A stretch of DNA of 11,075 nucleotides from Anaerolineales bacterium (GTDB taxonomy: Bacteria; Chloroflexota; Anaerolineae; Anaerolineales; Villigracilaceae). Below, one piece after another: positions 1-7,770 of this stretch; within the stretch, counting starts at the first letter, position 1, and each line of letters opens with the position of its first letter. Location of the stretch: contig JAQTWR010000061.1 of NCBI GenBank assembly GCA_028689195.1, positions 1 to 11,075 on the forward strand. The letters run 5' to 3'. The notes below the pieces were generated by a model. That model saw nothing but the letters and a program-made list of their open reading frames with translations. It made no database searches and was not told the DNA's origin. Position numbers and translations under genes: made by a program.

Positions 1-1649
1 AGCAATACGGCACGGCGCGCACAGACTCCCGCACCGATATTTACTCGTTGGGCGCGACGCTCTACGCGGCGGTTTCTGGAATCATCCCCGAAGACGGGTT
101 GGCGCGCGCGATGGATAACGCGCAGTTGACTCCGCTGCGCACGCGCAATCCTAAAATCTCGCGCCGTTTTGCCGCCGCAATCGAAAAGGCGATGGCCGTT
201 GATCCCAGCGACCGTTTCCAAAACGGCGAAGAATTTAAGAAAGCCTTGCTGAACGCGGCGTCGAAAACCCAGCAGGCTACGGGGAAGTACGCCGTCGCGC
301 CGCCGCCCGCCGATGCGTTTTTGCCCAACACCGCGCACGAATCTGTTGCGCCTATTGGCGCGCCTCCCTTGCAAACGGCGGGACCCGTTCCTCCGCCTAC
401 CCAAACAGAAGAGAAACCTTTCGTTTCACCTTTCAAAAAACAAAAAGAACGCGAACGCAAACGCCGCGCGGCGTTGTTTCGCTTCATAATCGTTTTATTA
501 TTCCTGTTTGTATTAGCGCTTCCATTTATGGCGCCGAGCGTGCTGCCGATGAATGTGCGTAAGATGATTCCCCTGCTTGCGCCGACCAACACAGCCACCG
601 CAACGGCAACGCCATCGCCGCTCCCGACGCAGACCCTGACCGCGACGATTACGCCCACAGATGTTCCGCCCACAGCCACCGCAACGTTTACGCCCACGAA
701 TACCCCGATACCGCCAACTTCTACGGGCGTTTTGATCGAACCTGAAACCGCTACGGCTACCCCCAGTCCTGACGTATCCGTTACGCCAATCGGCGGCGCG
801 GGGCAGATTGCCTATGCCTCCAATCGTGCGGGCGTTCCGCAAATATACCTCGCGGATTTAGCGTCGAATGTGGCGTTTCAAGTGACCAACCTTCCCGAAG
901 GCGCATGTCAACCTTCGTGGTCGCCTGATGGCGCAAAGCTCGTTTTTACTTCTCCATGCAAAGGTATGGACGAGGTTTATCCAAACGCGGGCTTATATCT
1001 CGTCAATGCAGATGGCAGCGGCTTAATGCCCATTTCCACAGTCCCGGGCGGCGACTTCGACCCCGACTGGTCGCCCGACGGAAAGTCCATCGCTTTTACT
1101 TCGCTGCGTACGGGTCAAATGGAAATTTTCATTTTGAATGTGGCGGATCAATCCGTTACGCAGATCACCAAAGGCGCGACGGATTTTGAATCGCGCCAGG
1201 CGGCTTGGTCGCCTGACGGCTCGAAATTTGCGTACGCGGTCAAGCGTTTTCGCGTTTACCAAATTTGGATGATGAACGCGGATGGAACAGACCAAAAGCA
1301 AATCGTCCGCAGCGGCACGAATTTTTCAGATTACCTGCCGACATGGTCGCGCGACGGCAAGTTGATTGTCTTCAATCAACGCTGCGCGGTGAAATTCTGC
1401 CTCCCGTACCTGATGCGTATTTCAGCCGTAGACCGCAGCGTCGAGCAGGGTTCCAGTTTACAAATCAAAACGCTGCCCGTAGAAGACGCGAGCTACTCCC
1501 CCGACGGTTTTTGGATTGTTTATGAAGGCGAAGAAGCCGGCGAAAACAAAGACATTATTTACATGACCGTCACAGGCGCAAACCGCACGCGCGTCACCTT
1601 CGATAAAGGTTTGGACTTCGACCCCGTGTGGCGTCCTACTGGAAATTGA
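1..1649 (+). CDS. Membrane Ser/Thr protein kinase with C-terminal PD40/TolB-like propeller (5' truncated)
   Basis: The reading frame is open from the first base, with codons starting at position 3, and continues upstream of the window; the stop is TGA at 1647-1649. The visible N-terminal part is the kinase C-lobe: QYGTARTDSRTDIYSLG matches the segment just after the activation loop of the complete paralogue downstream. The ATP-binding loop, catalytic HRD and DFG motifs lie outside the window. A basic stretch (KKQKERERKRR, about 436-465) precedes one hydrophobic membrane span (about 470-545). A Thr/Pro-rich linker (about 577-780) follows, then PD40-type propeller blades with WSPDG motifs (QPSWSPDGAK, DPDWSPDGKS, QAAWSPDGSK) and a variant PTWSRDGK. 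By the positive-inside rule the kinase is cytoplasmic and the propeller is outside. Such kinases phosphorylate proteins on Ser/Thr; the ligand and substrates are unknown. A TTG at position 48 is not the real start. Confidence 0.9.
   Translation, partial: QYGTARTDSRTDIYSLGATLYAAVSGIIPEDGLARAMDNAQLTPLRTRNPKISRRFAAAIEKAMAVDPSDRFQNGEEFKKALLNAASKTQQATGKYAVAPPPADAFLPNTAHESVAPIGAPPLQTAGPVPPPTQTEEKPFVSPFKKQKERERKRRAALFRFIIVLLFLFVLALPFMAPSVLPMNVRKMIPLLAPTNTATATATPSPLPTQTLTATITPTDVPPTATATFTPTNTPIPPTSTGVLIEPETATATPSPDVSVTPIGGAGQIAYASNRAGVPQIYLADLASNVAFQVTNLPEGACQPSWSPDGAKLVFTSPCKGMDEVYPNAGLYLVNADGSGLMPISTVPGGDFDPDWSPDGKSIAFTSLRTGQMEIFILNVADQSVTQITKGATDFESRQAAWSPDGSKFAYAVKRFRVYQIWMMNADGTDQKQIVRSGTNFSDYLPTWSRDGKLIVFNQRCAVKFCLPYLMRISAVDRSVEQGSSLQIKTLPVEDASYSPDGFWIVYEGEEAGENKDIIYMTVTGANRTRVTFDKGLDFDPVWRPTGN
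577..780 (+). repeat. Thr/Pro-rich linker with in-frame direct repeats
   Basis: This part of the first kinase gene encodes a low-complexity Thr/Ala/Pro linker between the membrane span and the propeller. The 16-mer CACAGCCACCGCAACG occurs at 590-605 and again at 671-686, 81 bases apart and so in frame. TTACGCCCAC occurs at 649-658 and 688-697. The second kinase has a shorter and less repetitive linker at the same place, so this stretch probably grew by slippage or local duplication. Such linkers are common stalks in exported Chloroflexota proteins. Confidence 0.75.
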
Positions 1650-1663
1650 TTTTTTGAAGATTT

Positions 1664-1699
1664 TACAGAACTTTCGCTGCGCGATGCGAAAGTTCTGTA
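1664..1699 (+). terminator. Hairpin after first kinase gene, probable weak terminator
   Basis: A perfect 14-bp stem (left arm TACAGAACTTTCGC at 1664-1677, right arm GCGAAAGTTCTGTA at 1686-1699) encloses the 8-nt loop TGCGCGAT. It begins 14 bases after the stop codon. The following tract (TTTATGG) is poor in T, so termination may be partial, or the hairpin may mainly stabilise the 3' end of the mRNA. Confidence 0.55.
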
Positions 1700-1817
1700 T
1701 TTATGGATACGCCCCCATCTTTCCGTTTTTGACCGCAGCGCGCGCGCCCTCGGTTATTATTAGCTCCGCGAGAGCTTGCATATAGCTTTCAAAAATAAAA
1801 ACCGTTTTTGCGCGGAA

Positions 1818-1846
1818 TTGAAATAAAATAGATATGAAAGTATCAT
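1818..1846 (+). promoter_or_regulatory. Sigma-70-like promoter for the second kinase gene
   Basis: TTGAAA (1818-1823) and TATCAT (1841-1846) are each 5/6 matches to the bacterial housekeeping -35 and -10 boxes, with an ideal 17-bp spacer. The predicted transcript would start near 1853 and carry a leader of about 100 nt that includes the palindrome at 1871-1902. The call rests on consensus matching only. Confidence 0.55.
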
Positions 1847-1870
1847 CCCTACCGAGTAGAATACTCCCAA

Positions 1871-1902
1871 CATATAGCCTGTCTAGGCAGACAGGCTATA
1901 TG
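1871..1902. repeat. Perfect 14-bp palindrome in the kinase leader
   Basis: CATATAGCCTGTCT (1871-1884) is repeated exactly in inverted orientation at 1889-1902, around the 4-nt spacer AGGC. It lies about 20 bases downstream of the predicted transcription start and 53 bases before the kinase start codon. No T-tract follows, so it is not a standard intrinsic terminator. It could be an operator for a dimeric repressor, an mRNA hairpin, or a copy of a dispersed REP-like palindrome. The sequence alone does not separate these. Confidence 0.8.
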
Positions 1903-1955
1903 ATATGACCTCAAGGCTCGCTTGCAAGTAAAAACCATATCTTGGACCAATTCTG

Positions 1956-4067
1956 ATGCTTCTTGAACGCGACATACTACTACATAACCGCTATCGAATT
2001 CAGGGCAACCTTGGGCAGGGGGGGATGGGCTCCGTTTATCTCGCTGTAGACGAAAATCTCGGCGTGCAGGTGGCTGTCAAAGAGAATCTATTTACTACAG
2101 AAGAATATGCGCGTCAGTTCCGTTTGGAGGCGGTGATCCTTGCAAATATCCGCCACCCCAACCTGCCGCGCGTCTCCGATCATTTTGTGATTGCGGGCGA
2201 GGGGCAATACCTCATCATGGATTTCATCGATGGGGAAGATCTCCGTCAACGCATGGAACGGGTGGGCGTCCTCGACGAAGACGAAGTCATCCAAATTGGC
2301 GCAGCCATGTGCGACGCGCTTTCTTATCTGCACGCGCGCAAGCCCTCCATCCTGCACCGCGATATAAAACCCGGCAACGTGAAGATCTCGCCTGACGGTC
2401 ATATCTTTTTAGTGGATTTTGGCCTTGCAAAAATGATTCAGGGGAATCAAGCGACCACGACGGGCGCGCGCGCCATGACGCCCGGATATTCCCCTCCCGA
2501 GCAATATGGCACAGCCCGCACAGATTCGCGCACCGATATTTACTCGTTGGGCGCGACCTTGTACGCCGCGTTAACGGGCGTAATACCCGAAGATGGTCTC
2601 GCGCGCGCGATGGACAGCGTGCAACTTACGCCCGTCCGAAAGAGAAAGCCTGAAATCTCACGCCGCCTTGCAGCCGCCATCGAAAAAGCGATGGAAGTGG
2701 ACCCCAGCGACCGTTTCCAAACCGCCGACGAGTTCAAACTGGCTTTGTTGAATTCAAAATCCAAGACGCAGCAACTGCTTGGCACTTATACGGTTGCCCC
2801 GCCTCCCGCCACCGAGGAGGGCAGGCAAAGGGAATTCACCCAAACCGATTCTTCTTTGGCAACTTCAAAGACTGCGGAAGAGTACGAATTCGTCTCCCCG
2901 CGCAAAAAGCAGCGCGACCGCCGCGCCCGACTCTCGATTTTCGGCGCAACGATGGCGATCTTATTCGCCGCTTTGGCTGGAATAGTTTTTCTCTTTCCCG
3001 CTTTAGTTCCCGAAGCGATGCGACAGCGTTTTCTTCCCCCATCAATTTCCGCGCCTGTATTCATCCCGCTGACAACCGCTCAGGTAATTGAAGTTACGCC
3101 TGCCAACGTTCAAGAACAGGCGACCTCCACGCTGGTTATTGCCACGCCGCAAACGCAAGTCGTTACCGTCAATCCAGATTTTGAACCGACTCCAATTGGC
3201 GCGGATTACTTGGAAATTGCATACGCCTCAAATCGCACGGGCGTCGCGCAAATCTACTTGACCAATATTTTGGAAGACCAAGCCAGGCAAATTACAAATA
3301 TGCTTGGCGGCGCGTGCCAGCCTTCATGGTCTCCAGACGGCATGAAACTGGTATTTACCTCTCCGTGCGACCTTAAAAAAGATATGTACCCCCAATCCAA
3401 TTTATATATTATGAATATGGGCAGTTCTGAATTGACTCCCATTCCCTTTCATTTTGGCGGCGATTTTGAACCCGCGTGGTCGCCGGATGGAAAATCCATT
3501 GCGTTTACGTCTTTACGCGACGGGTACATGCAAATCTATTCTTATAATGTAGAAACAAAAGTCATTAAACGTTTGACCGAAACCGTTGACTTGAAACATG
3601 CCCGCCAGCCATGCTGGTCTCCCGACGGCAAGAAGATAGTCTATGCGTATAAAAGAATTGACACCTACGAGATTTGGGCTATGTCTAATACGGGCGCGAA
3701 TCAAGAAAGGATCTATTTCAGCGGCAGCCAACTATCAGACTACCAGCCGATTTGGTCTGCGGACGGAAAATTTATCCTATTCAATCAACAGAAATTAAAC
3801 CCTCCCCAATTTGAATTCCCGACTTTGTTCTCTTTACAATTAGGGTCTGGTAAAGTGCCCGTTCAAATTTTTCTCGGCGTTCGCTCCATTGAGGACGTAG
3901 ATTACTCTTCCGGCGGGGTGTGGATGGCGTATGAGGGCGGCGGCACCAGCGCGTATCATATTTATTATTCAACGCCGTCCGGCGGCGGACAAAGCCGTAT
4001 TACGGAAGGCGACATTTATGAAGATTTTGACCCCGCATGGCGTCCGCTCCAAAAAACAACGCCGTGA
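1956..4067 (+). CDS. Membrane Ser/Thr protein kinase with C-terminal PD40/TolB-like propeller
   Basis: This is a complete 703-residue kinase with all core catalytic motifs: glycine loop GQGGMG (20-25), ATP-anchoring Lys42 in VAVKE, likely helix-C Glu58, catalytic loop HRDIKPGN (134-141, Asp136 the catalytic base), DFG (154-156) and SPPE (179-182) in place of APE. Thr167-Thr169 in the activation loop are plausible autophosphorylation sites. A basic stretch (about 313-325) leads into one membrane span (about 326-351). A linker follows, then a PD40/TolB-like propeller from about 420 to the end, with blades marked WSPDG (three times), a variant WSADGK and a final DPAWRP. The kinase should face the cytoplasm and the propeller the outside, suggesting a receptor kinase. 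The ATG at 1956 gives an intact kinase N-terminus; the ribosome binding site is weak (TTGGA at 1942-1946). It is a close paralogue of the truncated upstream gene. The ligand and substrates cannot be read from sequence. Confidence 0.93.
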   Translation: MLLERDILLHNRYRIQGNLGQGGMGSVYLAVDENLGVQVAVKENLFTTEEYARQFRLEAVILANIRHPNLPRVSDHFVIAGEGQYLIMDFIDGEDLRQRMERVGVLDEDEVIQIGAAMCDALSYLHARKPSILHRDIKPGNVKISPDGHIFLVDFGLAKMIQGNQATTTGARAMTPGYSPPEQYGTARTDSRTDIYSLGATLYAALTGVIPEDGLARAMDSVQLTPVRKRKPEISRRLAAAIEKAMEVDPSDRFQTADEFKLALLNSKSKTQQLLGTYTVAPPPATEEGRQREFTQTDSSLATSKTAEEYEFVSPRKKQRDRRARLSIFGATMAILFAALAGIVFLFPALVPEAMRQRFLPPSISAPVFIPLTTAQVIEVTPANVQEQATSTLVIATPQTQVVTVNPDFEPTPIGADYLEIAYASNRTGVAQIYLTNILEDQARQITNMLGGACQPSWSPDGMKLVFTSPCDLKKDMYPQSNLYIMNMGSSELTPIPFHFGGDFEPAWSPDGKSIAFTSLRDGYMQIYSYNVETKVIKRLTETVDLKHARQPCWSPDGKKIVYAYKRIDTYEIWAMSNTGANQERIYFSGSQLSDYQPIWSADGKFILFNQQKLNPPQFEFPTLFSLQLGSGKVPVQIFLGVRSIEDVDYSSGGVWMAYEGGGTSAYHIYYSTPSGGGQSRITEGDIYEDFDPAWRPLQKTTP

Positions 4068-4072
4068 TCGAA

Positions 4073-4106
4073 AATCTCCCTCAACATCGAGGGAGATTGT
4101 TTTTCT
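4073..4106 (+). terminator. Intrinsic terminator after the second kinase gene
   Basis: A perfect 10-bp stem (AATCTCCCTC at 4073-4082, GAGGGAGATT at 4089-4098) has the 6-nt loop AACATC and is followed by GTTTTTCTT. It starts 6 bases after the stop codon and separates the kinase transcript from the heat-shock operon. Confidence 0.85.
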
Positions 4107-4119
4107 TACACTCCTCTTA

Positions 4120-4148
4120 TTGACTTACCACATAGCGACTGTTATTAT
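4120..4148 (+). promoter_or_regulatory. Sigma-70-like promoter of the hrcA-grpE-dnaK-dnaJ operon
   Basis: TTGACT (4120-4125) and TATTAT (4143-4148) are 5/6 matches to the -35 and -10 consensus with a 17-bp spacer. The predicted start of transcription, near 4155, falls inside the CIRCE-like inverted repeat that follows. This is the usual geometry for HrcA-repressed heat-shock operons, where transcription is by the housekeeping sigma factor and heat control is by derepression. Confidence 0.7.
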
Positions 4149-4150
4149 TA

Positions 4151-4178
4151 TTTGGCGCTCTCGACTGGGGGCGCTGAA
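4151..4178. promoter_or_regulatory. Degenerate CIRCE-like operator (probable HrcA site)
   Basis: The known CIRCE consensus is TTAGCACTC-N9-GAGTGCTAA. Here TTGGCGCTC (4152-4160) matches the left half at 7/9, and GGGCGCTGA (4169-4177) matches the right half at 6/9. The spacer is 8 rather than 9 bases. All five differences are transitions that mostly raise GC content. The two 10-base arms (4151-4160 and 4169-4178) match each other as an inverted repeat at 7/10. The position, over the predicted transcription start and just before the hrcA start codon, is what one expects of CIRCE. Binding is inferred. Confidence 0.45.
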
Positions 4179-4180
4179 TT

Positions 4181-5218
4181 ATGAATATGAAAAACCTCAC
4201 CGAACGGCAAAAGACTTTACTGCTTCTTATCATTCGCGACTACATCGACTCTGCCCAGCCGATTGGCTCGCAGCGACTTGTGGAGCGTTTCCACCTTGAT
4301 CTCAGCCCCGCGACGGTTCGCAACGAAATGTCCGCGCTGACCGAGATGGGTTACCTGCGCCAGCCGCATACTTCGGCGGGGCGCGTCCCCGCCGAAGAGG
4401 GCTACCGCGTCTTCGTCGAGCAGATGATGCAGCAGGCAGAATTGCCGATTGCGGTGAAGAACACCATCTCGCGTCAATTTTTTCAGGCGCGCCCGGACGT
4501 CGAGCGCTGGATGACCCTTGCCGCATCGGTGTTGGCGCATCAATCGCAGGGCGTATCGGTGGTCACGGCGCCGCGCGCGGCAACGATCCGCTTCAAGCAT
4601 GTGGAACTAATCGCCGTGCAGGGGCGGCAGGTCTTGATGGTGATTGTGATGGAAGGCGGCGAAGTCAAACAGCAGATATTGACTTTGGCTGAACCCGTCG
4701 CGCAGGAGCGATTAAGTCAGGCGGCGGCGCGACTCAACGCGCTTTTGGCTGGTCTTTCGGCGGAGGGAGTCGCCGCGCTTTCATCCCGCGCCGACGCGCT
4801 TGAACAGGACGTCATCACGCTTTTGGCTCAGGATATGAAACGCTCGTCTGAAAGCGCTTCGGGCGAGATTTATACCGACGGGTTGACCAACGTCTTAAAC
4901 GAACCCGAATTCGCAGAATCGGACGAAGCGCGCTGGGCGATGCGTTTATTTGAAGAGCGTTCCACCTTGCAAGATTTAATCGCGCGCGCTTCGATGAATA
5001 GCGGCGCGGGCGGATTGCAAGTATTGATCGGCGGCGCAGGCGGATGGGAGGAACTGCGTCAATGCTCGATGGTGATTGCAAGTTATGGCGCGCCGGGCTT
5101 GGCGATGGGGACGCTGGGCGTATTGGGACCGATGCGTATGTCTTACGCGCGGACAATCCCCACGGTGAGATACGTCGCGGGCGTGTTGAGTAATTTGGTG
5201 AATGACAACGCGACATAA
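4181..5218 (+). CDS. hrcA: Heat-inducible transcription repressor HrcA
   Basis: The 345-residue product has the length and layout of HrcA, the repressor that binds CIRCE operators and is itself kept active by GroE chaperonins in model bacteria. The N-terminal winged helix (about residues 6-80) shows the family pattern: LTERQKTLLLLIIRDYI, then PIGSQRLVE, then LSPATVRNEMSALTEMGYL and the wing segment QPHTSAGRVP. The C-terminal dimerisation and inducer part ends with CSMVIASYGAPG, GTLGVLGPMRMSYARTIPTV and a short tail, again typical. The ATG at 4181 gives the normal N-terminus; a run of five G (4167-4171) is the only ribosome-binding candidate and overlaps the operator. A second in-frame ATG at 4187 is possible. 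It is first in a four-gene operon, and its stop codon directly abuts an ATG in the grpE frame. Confidence 0.96.
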   Translation: MNMKNLTERQKTLLLLIIRDYIDSAQPIGSQRLVERFHLDLSPATVRNEMSALTEMGYLRQPHTSAGRVPAEEGYRVFVEQMMQQAELPIAVKNTISRQFFQARPDVERWMTLAASVLAHQSQGVSVVTAPRAATIRFKHVELIAVQGRQVLMVIVMEGGEVKQQILTLAEPVAQERLSQAAARLNALLAGLSAEGVAALSSRADALEQDVITLLAQDMKRSSESASGEIYTDGLTNVLNEPEFAESDEARWAMRLFEERSTLQDLIARASMNSGAGGLQVLIGGAGGWEELRQCSMVIASYGAPGLAMGTLGVLGPMRMSYARTIPTVRYVAGVLSNLVNDNAT

Positions 5219-5254
5219 ATGTCGCGCTACGATAAAAAATTGAGAGTGAGAAGC

Positions 5255-5803
5255 ATGACTGATAAAAAGAAACATAAACGCGAAGAAGTAGAAGAGACGC
5301 AGCCTGAAGCGGAGAAAATATCCGTAGACGGCGGACAACTTCAAGGGGAGGTTGACGCGCTGCAAACTCGGCTGGCGGAATCCGAATTGAAGGTCGCCGA
5401 ATATAAAGACGGTTGGGCAAGGTCTCAGGCGGAGTTTCAAAATTATAAAAAACGAATCGAGCGCGATAACGAACTGATCCGCGCCAGCATGAAAGGCGAT
5501 ATCGTCAAAAAAGTTTTGCCCGCGTTGGATGATCTCGAACGCGCGCTGCAAAACCGTCCCGCCGACGATGCGTGGGCAAGCGGCGTCGAACTGATTGCGC
5601 GCAAGCTGCAAAATATTTTGGAAAGCGAAGGCGTGAAGCGCATCGAAGCGCAAGGCGTTTTATTCGACCCGACTTTCCACGAAGCGATTTCGCATGAACC
5701 CAACGATGAAGTCGAAAGCGAGCATGTGATCGCGGTGGTGCAGAATGGATATATGCTCGGCGAGCGCGTGATCCGTCCCGCGTTGGTGAGAGTGGCGCAA
5801 TAA
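5255..5803 (+). CDS. grpE: Nucleotide exchange factor GrpE
   Basis: GrpE is the cytoplasmic exchange factor that releases ADP from DnaK. The product has a charged, flexible N-terminus, a long coiled-coil helix (LQGEVDALQTRL onward, through AEFQNYKKRIERD) and the C-terminal beta domain with the family signature FDPTFHEAI and a GYMLGERVIRPALVRV ending. The start at 5255 gives a 182-residue protein beginning MTDKKKHKREE, preceded by the purine-rich GAGAGTGAG (5242-5250). An in-frame ATG at 5219, directly after the hrcA stop, would add 12 residues but has no evident ribosome binding site; it remains possible through translational coupling. The gene lies between hrcA and dnaK, as in many HrcA-controlled operons. 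Confidence 0.95.
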   Translation: MTDKKKHKREEVEETQPEAEKISVDGGQLQGEVDALQTRLAESELKVAEYKDGWARSQAEFQNYKKRIERDNELIRASMKGDIVKKVLPALDDLERALQNRPADDAWASGVELIARKLQNILESEGVKRIEAQGVLFDPTFHEAISHEPNDEVESEHVIAVVQNGYMLGERVIRPALVRVAQ

Positions 5804-5807
5804 AAAA

Positions 5808-5878
5808 GTGTCGGGTGTCACGCGTCAAGTGTCAGGCGCTTGATGGGTGATACAACCTGATACCTGAAACTTGACACT
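5808..5878. repeat. Heptamer fold-back repeat in the grpE-dnaK spacer
   Basis: The spacer reads as 7-base units near the pattern GTGTCAN: GTGTCGG, GTGTCAC, GCGTCAA, GTGTCAG (5808-5835). The right side carries the same kind of unit on the opposite strand: GTGTCAA, GTTTCAG, GTATCAG (about 5857-5877). The two sides can pair: 5815-5836 with 5856-5877 gives 17 of 22 base pairs, with a 19-nt loop. The dnaK ribosome binding site GGAGAA (5879-5884) begins just after the stem. There is no T-tract, so this is probably an mRNA structure or a small repeat element, not a terminator. Confidence 0.7.
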
Positions 5879-5891
5879 GGAGAACTTATAA

Positions 5892-7763
5892 ATGGGCAAA
5901 ATTATTGGCATTGATTTAGGCACAACCAACTCGGTCGCGGCGGTGATGAGCGGCGGCGAACCGATTGTGATTCCGTCGGCGGAAGGCGAGCGGCTTGTTC
6001 CTTCGGTGGTGGCGGTGAATAAAAACCACGAGCGTTTGGTGGGGCGCGTGGCGCGCAATCAAGCTATCACCAATCCGCAGAATACGATTTTTTCAGTCAA
6101 ACGATTTATGGGACGCAAAGCGGACGACGCGCAAGTGGAACATACGCGCAAGCGCGTTCCGTATGCCGTGACCGCCGCCGATAACGGCGATGTGCGCGTC
6201 AAGTTGGACGATACGGATTATTCCCCGCCCGAAGTTTCTGCGATGATTCTCGCCAAGATGAAAGCCGACGCGGAAGCGTATTTGGGCGAGACGATTACGC
6301 AAGCCGTGATCACCGTCCCCGCGTATTTCAACGACGCGCAGCGCAACGCGACCAAAGACGCGGGCAAGATCGCGGGGTTGGAAGTGCTGCGAATCATCAA
6401 CGAGCCGACGGCTTCGTCGTTGGCGTACGGGCTCGACAAAAAGAAAAACGAAGTCATCGTGGTTTACGATCTTGGCGGCGGCACGTTTGACGTTTCTATT
6501 TTGGAAGTTGGCGACGGCGTGTTTCAAGTGCGTTCCACCAGCGGAGATACCTTCCTCGGCGGCGATGATTTCGATTTGCGAATCATGGATTATCTCATCG
6601 AGACTTTCAAGAAAGACAATGGCATTGACCTGAATAACGACCGTCAGGCGTTGCAGCGTTTGAAAGAGGCTTCTGAAAAAGCGAAGATCGAACTTTCGAC
6701 GATGATGCAAACGGAAGTGAACCTGCCGTATTTGACCGCCGACGCAAGCGGACCCAAACATTTGGTGATGACTCTCACGCGCGCGAAGTTGGAGCAAATC
6801 ACCGCCGACCTTGTGGATCGCACGATTGCGCCCGTCAAGCAGGCGTTGGCTGACGCCGGACTCAACGCGGGCAATATTGACGAGATCGTCCTCGTCGGCG
6901 GAATGACTCGTATGCCCGCCATTCAAGACCGCGTGCGCGCTTTCTTCGGCAAAGACCCGCATAAGGGAGTCAATCCCGACGAGGTCGTCGCCATCGGCGC
7001 CGCGATTCAAGCGGGCGTACTGGCTGGCGAAGTGAAAGATATTTTGCTCTTGGATGTTACGCTGCTGACGCTTTCGATTGAAACTTTGGGTGGCGTGGCG
7101 ACTCCGCAAATCGAGCGGAATACCACCATTCCCACGCGCCGTTCGCAGGTGTTCTCGACCGCGAGCGATAATCAAACGCAAGTCGAAATTCATATTCTGC
7201 AAGGCGAGCGTTCAATGGCGGCGGATAATAAATCATTGGGCAAGTTTATTTTGGATGGAATTCCGCCCGCGCCGCGCGGGATGCCGCAAATTGAAGTCAC
7301 TTTCGACGTGGACGCGAACGGCATTATGAAAGTCAGCGCGAAGGATAAGGCGACGGGTCGCTCGCAGCATATTACCATCACCGCTTCTTCGGGGTTGAGC
7401 GAAGCCGAAGTGGAGCAGATGCGGAAGGACGCCGAATCTCACGCGGACGAAGACCGCAAGCGCAAGGATTTGATCGAAGCGCGGAACAACGCGGATAATA
7501 CGATCTACGCGGCGGAAAAATCCATCCGCGAGTTTGGCGACAAAATTCCGGCGGAGATTCGCAGCGAGGTTGAATCAAAAATCGCGGAAGTTAAATCCGC
7601 GTCAGAATCTGACGACGTGGAGAAAATCCGCGCGGCGGTGGATTCTTTGGGGCAGGCAATCCAAAAAATCGGCGCGGCTGTTTATCAGCAGGGCGGCGCG
7701 GAAACCGCTGAAGAAAATCCAGGCGGCGATCCTGACGTGGTGGATGGCGAAGTGAAGGAGTAA
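5892..7763 (+). CDS. dnaK: Molecular chaperone DnaK (Hsp70)
   Basis: A full-length 623-residue Hsp70. The nucleotide-binding domain shows the phosphate-1 motif GIDLGTTNS (6-14), Lys70 in [21 protein letters not shown] (170-180), phosphate-2 DLGGGTFD (193-200) and [14 protein letters not shown]. It includes the segment around residues 76-103 that Bacillus-type DnaK lacks. The linker at 385-395 reads [11 protein letters not shown], where most DnaK have DVTPL; Leu391 replaces that proline. The substrate-binding domain and helical lid follow, ending in an acidic tail [11 protein letters not shown] typical of bacterial DnaK. The ATG at 5892 has a good ribosome binding site (GGAGAA, 7 bases upstream). 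DnaK binds unfolded clients in the cytoplasm in an ATP cycle driven by DnaJ and GrpE, both encoded alongside. Control is expected at the hrcA promoter. Confidence 0.98.
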   Translation: MGKIIGIDLGTTNSVAAVMSGGEPIVIPSAEGERLVPSVVAVNKNHERLVGRVARNQAITNPQNTIFSVKRFMGRKADDAQVEHTRKRVPYAVTAADNGDVRVKLDDTDYSPPEVSAMILAKMKADAEAYLGETITQAVITVPAYFNDAQRNATKDAGKIAGLEVLRIINEPTASSLAYGLDKKKNEVIVVYDLGGGTFDVSILEVGDGVFQVRSTSGDTFLGGDDFDLRIMDYLIETFKKDNGIDLNNDRQALQRLKEASEKAKIELSTMMQTEVNLPYLTADASGPKHLVMTLTRAKLEQITADLVDRTIAPVKQALADAGLNAGNIDEIVLVGGMTRMPAIQDRVRAFFGKDPHKGVNPDEVVAIGAAIQAGVLAGEVKDILLLDVTLLTLSIETLGGVATPQIERNTTIPTRRSQVFSTASDNQTQVEIHILQGERSMAADNKSLGKFILDGIPPAPRGMPQIEVTFDVDANGIMKVSAKDKATGRSQHITITASSGLSEAEVEQMRKDAESHADEDRKRKDLIEARNNADNTIYAAEKSIREFGDKIPAEIRSEVESKIAEVKSASESDDVEKIRAAVDSLGQAIQKIGAAVYQQGGAETAEENPGGDPDVVDGEVKE

Positions 7764-7770
7764 CTTAGTC

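Larger units (their letters stand above)
1700..1955. other. Intergenic region between the two kinase genes
   Basis: No credible gene is seen here. The left part (1700-1815) is AT-rich on both sides of a GC-rich patch (about 1735-1775) and shows no clear motif. The right part holds the promoter at 1818-1846 and the palindrome at 1871-1902, both listed separately. A 9-codon ATG frame at 1905-1931 has no visible ribosome binding site. Confidence 0.6.

Noticed and set aside
62..697. 211-codon minus-strand frame opposite the first kinase
   Set aside because: Its Val/Ala/Gly-rich repeats are just the complement of the Thr/Pro-linker codons.
1871..1902. Palindrome considered as an intrinsic terminator for the first kinase gene
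   Set aside because: No T-tract follows, and it lies downstream of the promoter for the second kinase, while a better placed hairpin exists at 1664-1699.
1905..1931. Short ATG frame of 8 residues in the kinase leader, considered as a leader peptide
   Set aside because: No ribosome binding site is seen, there is no run of regulatory codons, and no attenuator hairpin lies downstream.
5219..5254. Upstream ATG start for GrpE
   Set aside because: It has no ribosome binding site and adds a basic 12-residue extension; the ATG at 5255 has a purine-rich site. It is kept as an alternative only.
4976..5653. 225-codon open frame on the minus strand across the hrcA-grpE junction
   Set aside because: It overlaps two clear genes on the other strand and resembles no family.
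6093..7202. 369-codon open frame on the minus strand inside dnaK
   Set aside because: It is fully antisense to an unmistakable dnaK. Long antisense frames opposite hsp70 genes are a known codon-use artefact, and the translation has no recognisable domain.
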